Below are positions 55,167 through 63,527 of a stretch of 64,000 nucleotides of DNA, piece by piece. Position 1 is the stretch's first letter. Each line of letters starts with the position of its first letter. The notes below the pieces were generated by a model. That model saw only the letters and a list, made by a program, of their open reading frames with translations. It was not told the DNA's origin and made no database searches. The stretch is from JAPOUP01 sp965201085 (GTDB taxonomy: Bacteria > Pseudomonadota > Alphaproteobacteria > Rhodobacterales > Rhodobacteraceae): the NCBI GenBank assembly GCA_965201085.1, contig CBDAVS010000010.1, positions 124,001 to 188,000 of the forward strand, written 5' to 3'. The translations under genes and the position numbers were made by a program.

Positions 55167-56496
55167 GCTATTCGGAACCGACGGCGTGCGCGGTCGCGCG
55201 AATACATATCCTATGACGGCGGAGATGGCGCTGCGACTGGGGGCGGCTGCGGGACTGTATTTTCGCAGCAAAGGGTCAAGCCGTCACAGAGTGGTGATCG
55301 GAAAGGACACCAGGCTTTCCGGGTATATGCTGGAAAACGCTTTGACCGCTGGACTGACATCGACCGGTATGAACGCACTGCTTCTCGGACCTGTTCCGAC
55401 ACCGGCGGTTGGCCTTTTGACCCGGTCCATGCGCGCTAGCCTCGGCATCATGATCTCGGCAAGCCACAATCCTTACCATGACAACGGCATCAAGTTCTTC
55501 GGCCCTGATGGATTCAAGCTCTCGGACGAGGCGGGGATCGAAGCTCTGGTGGCTGGAGATATCGTTTCCGCGGAACCCGAACAGATCGGCGGTGCCCGGC
55601 GCATCGATGATGGACGGGGGCGTTACGAGGAATTCGTCAAGACAACCATTCCGGGCCATGTGCGGTTGAATGGAATGAAGGTGGTTGTCGATTGCGCCAA
55701 TGGCGCCGCCTATCGGACGGCCCCCGAAGTGCTTTGGGAACTCGGTGCCGAGGTGCTTCCCGTTGGTGTCTCCCCGAACGGGCTGAACATCAATGACGGT
55801 TGCGGTTCAACGGATACCGAACTCGCAGCGGAGACAGTTCGGTCAACAGGTGCGGATGTGGGAATCTGTCTTGACGGAGACGCCGACCGTGTCATGATCC
55901 TCGACGAAACCGGCGCGGTGGCCGATGGCGACCAGATCATGGCGCTGTTCGCGACAAGATGGGCCGAGACCGGTCGGTTGGCGGGAAACACGCTTGTCGC
56001 GACCGTTATGTCCAATCTCGGTCTGGAACGTTACCTGAAGAGCCGCTCCATAGAACTGGAGCGTACGCCTGTGGGCGACCGTCACGTCATCGAACGAATG
56101 CGCACATGCGGTAGGAACCTTGGCGGTGAGCAGTCGGGCCATATCGTGATGACCGACTATGTGACCACCGGAGATGGTCTGCTCGCGGGGCTGCAGTTTC
56201 TTGCCGCAATGGTGGAGACCTGCCAACCCGCGTCCCAACTCGCCCGATGTTTTGACCGCGTACCACAACTTTTGAGGAACGTTCGGTATGGCGGTGAACG
56301 GAATCCGCTTGAGAGCGCCATGGTCAAAGGTGCGATCGAGGAAGCTGAGAAACGACTGGATGGGCAGGGACGGTTGCTGATTCGCAGATCAGGCACCGAG
56401 CCGTTGATCCGCGTCATGGCGGAGTGCGAGGACGAGGGGCTGCTTGCCCGGGTTGTCGATGGACTTGTCGGTGAGGTCGAGGCAGCGGCGGGCTGA
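55156..56496 (+). CDS. glmM: Phosphoglucosamine mutase
   Basis: 446 residues from the ATG at 55156 (GTGAGTGGA before it), overlapping folP by 11 bases. The start VGKLFGTDGVRGRAN, active serine loop IMISASHNPYHDNGIKFFG, metal site CLDGDADRVMILDE and phosphate loop LIRRSGTEPLIRVMAE are complete. It makes glucosamine-1-phosphate for peptidoglycan and lipopolysaccharide. folB-folP-glmM is a common order in this group. Confidence 0.95.
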   Translation: MVGKLFGTDGVRGRANTYPMTAEMALRLGAAAGLYFRSKGSSRHRVVIGKDTRLSGYMLENALTAGLTSTGMNALLLGPVPTPAVGLLTRSMRASLGIMISASHNPYHDNGIKFFGPDGFKLSDEAGIEALVAGDIVSAEPEQIGGARRIDDGRGRYEEFVKTTIPGHVRLNGMKVVVDCANGAAYRTAPEVLWELGAEVLPVGVSPNGLNINDGCGSTDTELAAETVRSTGADVGICLDGDADRVMILDETGAVADGDQIMALFATRWAETGRLAGNTLVATVMSNLGLERYLKSRSIELERTPVGDRHVIERMRTCGRNLGGEQSGHIVMTDYVTTGDGLLAGLQFLAAMVETCQPASQLARCFDRVPQLLRNVRYGGERNPLESAMVKGAIEEAEKRLDGQGRLLIRRSGTEPLIRVMAECEDEGLLARVVDGLVGEVEAAAG

Positions 56497-56583
56497 GTCC
56501 GCGGATCCGGATTGATGCCGCTGCCCCGTTTCGTTGGAACCCGGGCGCGTCGGTACGCGGCCCGAGATCCCGATGGCTGGCCA

Positions 56584-57606
56584 TCAGTTCTTCGATTTGT
56601 CGACCATTCTTCCTTCGGAAATCCACGGCATCATCGCGCGCAGCTTCTCACCGACTTCCTCGATTTGATGGGCGTCATTGTTGCGCCGGATCGCCTTGAA
56701 GCTCGGTTGCCCGACGGCGCATTCGGTCATCCAGTCGTTCACGAAGCGACCCCGCTGGATGTCATCCAGAATCTCTCTCATACGCGCCTTGGTCTCGTCT
56801 CGGGGTAGAAGACGCGGCCCGCTCACATATTGGCCGTATTCAGCCGTGTTGGAGATCGAGTAGTTCATGTTGGAGATGCCGCCTTCATAGATCAGGTCCA
56901 CGATCAGCTTGACCTCGTGCAGGCACTCGAAATAGGCCATCTCAGGTGCATAGCCGGCTTCCACCAGTGTTTCGAATCCCAGGCGAATCAATTCAATCAG
57001 ACCACCGCAGAGGACCGTCTGTTCGCCGAACAGGTCCGTCTCGCATTCCTCCTTGAAGTCGGTTTCGATAATTCCGGAACGTCCGCAGCCAATGGCTGAA
57101 CAGTAGGAAAGAGCTATCTCCAGCGCTTTACCGGATGCGTCACCATGAACGGCCACGAGTCCGGGTACGCCGCCGCCCTTGAGATATTCACCACGCACGG
57201 TGTGGCCTGGGCCCTTGGGTGCCATCATGACGACGTCAAGTGACGCCGGTGCCTCGATCAGACCGAAATGCACGTTGAGACCGTGCGCGAAGGCGATGGC
57301 AGAACCGGGGCGGATGTGGTCCCTCACATGCCGGTTCCAGGTTTCGGCCTGTAGTTCGTCCGGCATCGCGAACATCATGAGGTCACACCAGGCGGCGGCC
57401 TCTGAAATGCCCATGACCTTAAGGCTTTCCGTTTCGGCTTTCGCGGCGCTGGACGAGCCCTCCCGAAGCGCCACTACGATGTTGCGGGCACCGCTGTCAC
57501 GCAGGTTCAGAGCATGTGCATGTCCTTGGCTTCCATAGCCTAGAATCGCAACCTTCCTGTCTTTGATCAGATTGATGTCGCAGTCGCGGTCATAGTAAAT
57601 CCGCAT
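56584..57606 (-). CDS. ilvC: Ketol-acid reductoisomerase, class I
   Basis: 340 residues from the ATG at 57606, supported by GGAG nine bases upstream; the longer frame to 57738 is not needed. The NADP site VAILGYGSQGHAHALNLRDS and the metal-binding C-terminal knot (ETDLFGEQTVLCGGLIELI, YFECLHEVKLIVDLIYEGG, SNTAEYGQYVSGPR) are complete. It acts in valine and isoleucine synthesis. The lrp-type pseudogene diverges from it at 57741, so the 134 bases between them hold the shared promoter. Confidence 0.95.
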   Translation of the reverse strand: MRIYYDRDCDINLIKDRKVAILGYGSQGHAHALNLRDSGARNIVVALREGSSSAAKAETESLKVMGISEAAAWCDLMMFAMPDELQAETWNRHVRDHIRPGSAIAFAHGLNVHFGLIEAPASLDVVMMAPKGPGHTVRGEYLKGGGVPGLVAVHGDASGKALEIALSYCSAIGCGRSGIIETDFKEECETDLFGEQTVLCGGLIELIRLGFETLVEAGYAPEMAYFECLHEVKLIVDLIYEGGISNMNYSISNTAEYGQYVSGPRLLPRDETKARMREILDDIQRGRFVNDWMTECAVGQPSFKAIRRNNDAHQIEEVGEKLRAMMPWISEGRMVDKSKN

Positions 57607-58075
57607 GTTTTGCATCTCCAGATTGGTGTGTGGTTGGTGGCAGGATAGCGATCCGTTCGCGCTTTGCGAGAGTGCATGAGTTGAAAATTCGCCGAATTTT
57701 GCGATATTCATTCGCTGATATGTAAGATAATGCGACATTCATGCTGGATGATTTGAACAGACGCATTCTGTGTGTTCTACAGGATGAGCCCAAACCGGGT
57801 TTTCCCGACCTTGCCGATCGCGTTCGGGCAACGGTGTCCCGGGTGGCCTGCCGGCCCTAAAAGCTGCGTGAAGTTGGGAATCTGCGTGGAATCGGGGCGT
57901 TGGTCGATTAGCGGGCACTGGGATATGAAGTTAAGGTCAGTCTGCGTTTCACGCTCGACAAGACACGAAGGAACGCCTTCGACGAATTCATCAAGGCGGC
58001 GCGTGATGTTCCCGAGGTGATCGAAATTCAGACCTTTCTCGGAAAGGTTGATGTTCGGTTGAACGTGATCGCACG

Positions 58076-58103
58076 AGTTATGCCCGAAAGCCGGTGACGG
58101 GGC
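58076..58103 (+). repeat. Left terminal inverted repeat, IS256 relic
   Basis: AGTTATGCCCGAAAGCCGGT then GACGGGGC; 25 of 28 bases match the reverse complement of 59322-59349. Confidence 0.75.
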
Positions 58104-59321
58104 ATGAGGGGCGGCATATCATGGCGGTGAACGAACGCCGTCAATTCCCGATGGGAAAGGGATATGCCACTTGACCGAATCCACGGTGACACGGTTCGAA
58201 CGTCCATCGGGGTTTTCACAGGATCCGCTGGCGGAGGTGATCGGAGCCGGAGCGGGGGAGCTGCCCGGCGCCGTCGTCCGGGCCGGGGCCGCGGACCTGC
58301 CGGTCGGCCACGAACACCTCGTTGACGAACGGGGGCGCGGGCGCGTGGTTCGCCACGGGTCCCTGCCGGAGCGGGAGGTGATGACGGGGTTCGGCCGGGT
58401 GCCCGTCGAGGTTCCGCGCGCGCTGGACCGGAAGGCGGGCGTCGCCGGCGGCGACGGGATCGGGTTCCGGTCGTCCATCGTGCCGCCCTGCCTCGGGAAG
58501 GCGAGATCGGGCGGGGACCCGCCGCACCGGCTGTATCCCGGGGCATCCCGCCGGGTGACTTCGGAGAGGCGCCCGCGGCGCTTCCCGGACCGGACGCGGA
58601 GGGGCTGTCCTCCTCGACGGTGACGGAGCCACGTGGAAGGAGGAATACGGGACCCGGCGAAAGCGCGGCCTGTCAGGCAGGCGTTTCGTCCACGTATGGG
58701 CGGATGGCGTCTGTTTCACGCCCCGTCCGGACGGCGACCGCCGGCGCATGCCCGCGGTGACCGGGGCCGATGGGTATGGCGGAAAGGACGTCCCCGCCGT
58801 CATGGACGGGTACCGCGGGAACGCGGACGGCTGGCGCGGCCCGCTCCGTGACCTCAGGGAGCGGGGCCTGGAGGAGCCGCCGGAACCCGGCGTCGGCGCG
58901 CCCGGGTCGCTCAGGGAACGGGACAGGTCGGATCTCCATGGAATCCGGATGGCCGGGACCAAGGAGGGCGCCAACGCGGCCTTCAACCGCTTCGTCGGAA
59001 ACCACGGCGTGAAATACGAAAAGGTGGTGGACAGGCCGGTCAGGGACCGGGACGGGCTTCCCGCCTTCCACCACTTCCCGGCGGAGCGCCGCAGGCGCAT
59101 CAGGACCACGGACCCCACCGAGAGCGTGTTCGCAGCCGGACCCGTAGGACCCGGGCCTGCCTAAGCGGAAAGACCGCCCCTTCGATGGTTTGCCGCCTAA
59201 TGATGTTTGCGAAGGGCAGCCGGCGCAGGCTCCCGGCGCCGAACCGGCTCCCTGAGGTCATAAGGGAGGTTGTGCTCAGTGACGGGACAATACAGGAAAG
59301 CGCCGCCGCCTGATCGGATCG

Positions 59322-59349
59322 GCCCCGTCATCAACTTTCGGGCATAACT
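59322..59349 (+). repeat. Right terminal inverted repeat, IS256 relic
   Basis: Reverse complement AGTTATGCCCGAAAGTTGAT then GACGGGGC. Confidence 0.75.
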
Positions 59350-59474
59350 CTCGCACGCGATATGGGGCATTATTGTCGGCTGTATCAGGACCGCATCCTG
59401 ACCTTACCGCACATTTCCGACATCGAGGCACTGATGCATGTGACGACGGTGAAAGAACAGCGCCGATTGCCCAT

Positions 59475-59591
59475 ATGACCGCCCTGGACGCCATTGACAG
59501 AAGCCTGCTGAAGGCTTTGGTGAAAGACGCCACCCTGCCCGCAAGCGTTCTTGGCCGACGGCTTGGGCTCAGCAAGTCGGCCGCAAGTTGA
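59475..59591 (+). pseudogene. Lrp/AsnC-family regulator 2, N-terminal stub
   Basis: The ATG overlaps the stop of lrp 1 (ATGA). MTALDAIDRSLLKALVKDAT and LPASVLGRRLGLSKSAAS is the start of an Lrp-type helix-turn-helix. After 37 residues the sense stops where IS5-type DNA begins, and the rest of the gene is not found on the other side, so a deletion accompanied the insertion. Tandem lrp genes next to ilvC occur in Rhodobacterales. Confidence 0.7.
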
Positions 59592-59649
59592 GTGGTCGCG
59601 CAGGATGTGGCATTCCGGTTGGTGAACGCACCCAGATCCGGAGAGAGCC

Positions 59650-60473
59650 ATGCCCCGGGACAGGACCACCCAACAGCTCCATAAGCGCCCGGACGACCAC
59701 AGTCAAAACGACCTGACCGACGCCGAATGGACCGTCATCGGGCCGTCATCGGGCCGATGCCGCCGAAGCGGGGAAGGATGGGACGGCCGCGCGGGGCCGA
59801 CCTTCGGTCGGTGTCCGGCGCGGGCCGGTATATCCTGTCCACGGGATGCCGGTGGCGTGCGTCACCCTCTGGATATCCACCGTTTTCCACCGACCGGAAC
59901 CATTTTCACGCATGGCGGCGGAGCGGGCTCCCGGAGCGTACCGCGCATCGTCTCCGGGACCTCGCGCGGCGGTGTCCGGGGCGCTCCGCGGAGCCGGCCG
60001 CCGCCCCGGTCGACAGCCGGTCGGTGAGGACCACGGAGAGCGGCGGGCCCCGCGGCCACCACGCCGGCAGGAAGGTGAAGTGGAGGAAAAGGCACCTGAT
60101 CGTGGACGCCGGCGGCACGCCGGTCGTCATGACGGTTCACACCGCCGACATCCAGGACCGGGACGGCGCACCGGACCTGACCGCGGAGCCGCCGGAGACG
60201 GTGCCCACGGTGTGCAGGCCGTTCGCCGACGGTGGCCACCCGGGTCCGAAGCCGCGGGAGCGGCCTGCGGGGATGGGGTTGCCGGACGTGACCGGGACCG
60301 TCGGAAAACCGGAGGATGTCAAAGGGTTCACGGTTCCCTGCCGCCGGTGGGTCGTGGAGCGGACCTTCGCCTGGACGGGCCGGTGCCGCCGCCTGTCGAA
60401 GGACTGCGGGCGCCTCTGCGGGAACCCGCTGGCATCCGGGGTGAGGCATCACGCGCCACCGGTCCGGGCGTGA
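59650..60473 (+). pseudogene. IS5-family transposase relic, very GC-rich
   Basis: The ATG at 59650 starts DLTDAEWTVIGP; an 11-base tandem duplication (59733-59743 and 59744-59754) then shifts the frame. The sense continues as MPPKRGRMGRPRGADLRSVS, YILSTGCRWRA, FPPFSTDRNHFHAWRRSGL, RLRDLARR, PVDSRSVRTTESGG, KRHLIVDAGG, TADIQDRDGAPDL, PFADGGHPGPK and RRWVVERTFAWTGRCRRLSK. The DDE residues remain, so a single correction would restore a full frame. Changes from family text are mostly Lys/Gln to Arg, Tyr to His, Thr to Ala, Glu to Gly. Confidence 0.78.
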
Positions 60474-60587
60474 GTGAGGCACGAACGAACGCTGGCCGCC
60501 CGCCGGTTCCCGCCCAGGCGGGTGGCGGGGGCGTCAACTCCATGAAAAACAATGGTTTGATCATATCAGTGACTTATGATTCAAACT

Positions 60588-60971
60588 CTTATACAGACTT
60601 AGCCAATAAGCGTGTCGACGTTGAACGAGTTTTTCGGAAGCCACAGTCATACATCGCGCTTTTTCTCCCGGAAGTACCGGCACCATAAGCACGCGCCGCG
60701 TCGGCGTCCTATACCAAAGGTCATGGTAGTTCTTGATGTACAACCGGAATCGGATCGAGCCATTGTCCGCCCTGTCGATACCGGTCGTAGCCTTGAGTTG
60801 CGGTTTAACCGCAGGCTGGCCTGGACCATCCGCCTGTATCCGAATGTCCACGCTATCCCGGTCAACCTCCGGAACAGGAACCGCAGATCCCGCTCGGGCC
60901 GCCAATGCTCTGGTATAGAAGAGAGACAGCGCCGCTTTTTGTCAGGACTCGGTTGGCAGGTTGTTTTTCAC
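60588..60971 (-). pseudogene. DUF4365-domain protein, truncated and with a stop
   Basis: A GTG at 60971 begins VKNNLPTES, a TGA at 60942-60944 replaces codon 10, and QKAALSLFYTRALAARAGSA follows, then EVDRDSVDIRIQADGPGQPA, VKPQLKATTGIDRADNGSIR and SEKLVQRRHAYWLSLYKSL. This is the DUF4365 pattern, seen in proteins linked to mobile and defence genes. It ends early near 60590, where unrelated sequence begins. Confidence 0.6.
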
Positions 60972-61022
60972 ATAGCCTCCCGCATCGAGCACCCGGCATC
61001 AAGCTGTGGATATTACCAGCTG

Positions 61023-61669
61023 CTAGCCTTGGGAGGTTGTCGCGAATTCGGGTGAGGAAGCCACATTTCTGGTTGGTAGGGTCAATGGTAAAGACCGATA
61101 TCTGTTCATAAGCGACACGACCTGCAACAGGTCCTGGGCTTCCGACTTACGAATGAGCGCGGGTTCATCGAGAACCGGACTTCTGAACCTTTCGCGCATG
61201 CGCCTCAGAGCGGGGACAGCCTCGGAAGGATCGGGATCAATCGTGTCAGCTATGAAATCATCCGCTGAAATCGCCTCGATGGAGTGTGGCTCCAGTGCCA
61301 TCGATGGAAAATCCTTGAGATTGTTCGTCACAATCACCGATACGGAATCGGTGATCGCGGCTGCCAGGACATGAGTATTGTTCGGATCGGGAAGACCGAG
61401 CCCCTTCTCGATGAGCTCGTAGCCCGAGGCAACGGATTCGGGAAATGCTTTTCGATCGCACGACGCTGTCGGTTTCCATTCGTAGCTCCCTTCGTGATTC
61501 TGGAGATCGCTACCCGGGTTTCATCAAGGATGCGAACGCTCGACCGAGGCCGGAACAGGCCGGCTTCGGCCAGTTGCAGTAGCATGTTCCTACAAGGCGC
61601 ACCGCCTAAAACGTATGCGTCGATAATGGCAATGAATGGTCCGGCCCCGATGTCCGATCTTTCGAACCG
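61023..61669 (-). pseudogene. PIN-domain nuclease (VapC-like), frameshifted and without start codon
   Basis: Directly after the map stop, the frame reads IAIIDAYVLGGAPCRNMLLQ, with the first PIN aspartate, and AGLFRPRSSVRILDETRVAI. Near 61490 the sense shifts and continues as GSYEWKPTASCDRKAFPES, VLAAAITDSVSVIVTNNLKD FPSMALEP, ISADDFIADTIDPDP. No ATG, GTG or TTG lies before the first aspartate. It resembles the toxin of a type II toxin-antitoxin pair; no antitoxin gene is seen, which fits a dead locus. Confidence 0.65.
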
Positions 61670-62473
61670 CTATGTTGGGTAGAACCTACCCGCCGGAGAA
61701 AGCGTGAACACCTCACAACCGTTGGCGGTCACACCCACCGAATGTTCGAACTGCGCCGACAGCGATCTGTCACGCGTGACGGCGGTCCAGTTATCGGGCA
61801 GAATCTTCGTTTCGGGACGACCGAGATTCACCATCGGCTCAATAGTGAAAAACATGCCTTCCTCAAGCCTCGCGCGGCTTCCGGGCGATCCGTAATGCAG
61901 CACGTTGGGTGGAGCGTGGAACACCCGCCCCAGTCCGTGACCGCAGAATTCGCGCACCACCGACATGCGCTGTCCCTCGGCGTAACTCTGTATGGCATAG
62001 CCGATATCACCAAACGTGTTCTCCGGTCGTACCGCTTCCACCGCCCGCATCAGGGCATCATGCGTAACCTGCATCAAGCGCTCGGCCCTGCGGGAGACTG
62101 TCCCGGCGGCGAACATTCTGGACGTGTCGCCATGCCACCCGTCGACGATCACCGTGACGTCAATGTTGAGGATGTCTCCGTCTTTAAGGATTTTCTTCTT
62201 GTTGGGAATACCATGACAGACGACGTGGTTCACGGAAATGCAGCTTGCATGCTGATAACCTCGGTATCCAATTGTAGCTGAAACGGCACCGGCGTCGTCG
62301 ATCAGTTTCTGAATCGCGTCATTTAGATCAGCGGTGCTTCGGCCGACATCTACCAACGGGGCGACGGCGTCGAGGATTTCGGCAGCGACACGGCCCGCTT
62401 TACGCATTCCTTCAATATCGCCGGGCTCATGGATGCGGATGCCGTCCTTGGTTAGGCGTTCCCGATTGCGCAT
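61670..62473 (-). CDS. map: Methionine aminopeptidase, type I
   Basis: About 267 residues from the ATG at 62473 (MRNRERLTKDGIRIHEPGDI); an ATG at 62512 is possible. The metal ligands lie in ILNIDVTVIVDGWHGDTSRM (two Asp), REFCGHGLGRVFHAPP (His), FFTIEPMVNLG (Glu) and SLSAQFEHSVGV (Glu); CISVNHVVCHGIP has the substrate His. It removes the initiator methionine. sfsA lies upstream with about 160 bases between. Confidence 0.93.
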   Translation of the reverse strand: MRNRERLTKDGIRIHEPGDIEGMRKAGRVAAEILDAVAPLVDVGRSTADLNDAIQKLIDDAGAVSATIGYRGYQHASCISVNHVVCHGIPNKKKILKDGDILNIDVTVIVDGWHGDTSRMFAAGTVSRRAERLMQVTHDALMRAVEAVRPENTFGDIGYAIQSYAEGQRMSVVREFCGHGLGRVFHAPPNVLHYGSPGSRARLEEGMFFTIEPMVNLGRPETKILPDNWTAVTRDRSLSAQFEHSVGVTANGCEVFTLSPAGRFYPT

Positions 62474-62630
62474 GTCCAAGCCTGTTCCGCCAACACAGTT
62501 CTTCGACACCATCTAAGGCAGACCCTCGAAAAGGGCCAGAGGTGAACCATGGGAGTTGTGGTGCTGAAAGTCGAGCTGAGCGGGGCGATTCGATATGCGT
62601 TGGGCGGCGCTTGCGATCCGACAAATGCAA

Positions 62631-63335
62631 TCACGCCAGAACTGGAATCTCTCCGCGTAAGGATATGCGTTCCGGTGAAACCTCGCAGTCGTGGCATAGG
62701 GCTTCCACACCGGCATCGCGGGCCCGCGAGAACGCGCTTGCATAGTTTGGGTCGAGGTCGGAAGCAAGACGGAACCGCTGGCAGTCGGTGCGCTGCACGA
62801 TGTAGAGCATAACCGCTCGATGGCCCTGAGCGACCATGTCCGCAAGTTCCTCCAGATGCCGTGCGCCGCGGGCGGTGACGCTGTCGGGAAATTCCGCCCA
62901 GTCGCCTTGCCGTCTCAGATGAACGTTCTTGACCTCGACATAGGCATCGGGAAGCGTCGGCTGACGAAGCAGAAAGTCGATGCGACTCCGCTTTCCATAC
63001 CGCACTTCGGGTTGAACGCTACGATAGGCCGAGAGTTCCGCGATGCGTCGCTCCCGCAGCGCGACACGAACTAGGCGATTGGGAACGGATGTGTCGATTC
63101 CCGCCCAATGACCTTCGCCGAGTTCGACGACGCGCCAGCCGAAGCGTAGTTTCCTTTTCGGGTCGTCATTGGGTTCCAGCCAGCATCGCACGCCGGGTTC
63201 CGATAACCCAAGCATGGAACCGGGATTGGGGCAGTGGGCTGTGACGTGACGACCGTCCTCGAGTTCGAAATCGGAGAGAAACCTTTTGTAGCGCCGGATC
63301 AAACGTGCGGGAACGAGAGGAGTCTGGAATTGCAT
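62631..63335 (-). CDS. sfsA: Sugar fermentation stimulation protein homolog
   Basis: 234 residues, full family length. LIRRYKRFLSDFELEDGRHV, TAHCPNPGSMLGL, RSRIDFLLRQP, AYVEVKNVHLRRQG, FPDSVTARGARHLEELADMV and HRAVMLYIVQR cover the SfsA domain, which has a nuclease-like fold and predicted nucleic-acid binding. The precise role is unknown. The sfsA-map order is common in the group. Confidence 0.92.
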   Translation of the reverse strand: MQFQTPLVPARLIRRYKRFLSDFELEDGRHVTAHCPNPGSMLGLSEPGVRCWLEPNDDPKRKLRFGWRVVELGEGHWAGIDTSVPNRLVRVALRERRIAELSAYRSVQPEVRYGKRSRIDFLLRQPTLPDAYVEVKNVHLRRQGDWAEFPDSVTARGARHLEELADMVAQGHRAVMLYIVQRTDCQRFRLASDLDPNYASAFSRARDAGVEALCHDCEVSPERISLRGEIPVLA

Positions 63336-63527
63336 GTTGGACCTTACCCGGTGTTTCGCGTCGGCAAAAGGCTGCGGAAAGACCTTGCGTTATACCTGTC
63401 TTCGGCGGAGTGGTGACCGATCTAGTTCGGGAGCCATCGTATTGACGCTTTCCTAAAAATGAACAATGATCCGCTGGAAACCTGACGGCAGCGTGGCGTG
63501 CAGGGATTAACCGACGGTTTGTGAAGA

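Larger units (their letters stand above)
58076..59349 (+). mobile_element. IS256-family element relic inside the lrp gene, very GC-rich
   Basis: Terminal repeats of 28 bases (58076-58103, 59322-59349; start AGTTATGCCCGAAAG, 25 of 28 matching) and an 8-bp duplication with one mismatch (ATCGCACG, CTCGCACG) bound the 1,274-bp element. The transposase reads FSQDPLAEVIGAGAGELPGA, GHEHLVDERGRGRVVRHGSL, REVMTGFGRVPVEVPR, then in other frames DVPAVMDGYRGNADGWRGPL, DLHGIRMAGTKEGANAAF, RTTDPTESVFA and, at the end, VCRLMMFAKGSRRRLPAPNR LPEVI. Part of the centre is deleted. Arg to Gly, Leu to Pro, Glu to Gly and Ile to Val changes abound. Confidence 0.82.
57741..59478 (+). pseudogene. Lrp/AsnC-family regulator 1, with two stops and split by an IS256 element
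   Basis: The ATG at 57741 gives MLDDLNRRILCVLQDEPKPG and a winged helix-turn-helix, interrupted by TAA at 57858 and TAG at 57909, then YEVKVSLRFTLDKTRRNAFD and VPEVIEIQTFLGKVDVRLNV IAR. At 58075 the IS256 element interrupts. After it, from 59350, the same protein resumes: the codons for ARDMGHY, then RLYQDRILTLPHISDIEALM and a TGA at 59476. Without the insertion the gene would be about 155 residues, a leucine-responsive-type regulator of its neighbour ilvC. Confidence 0.8.
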
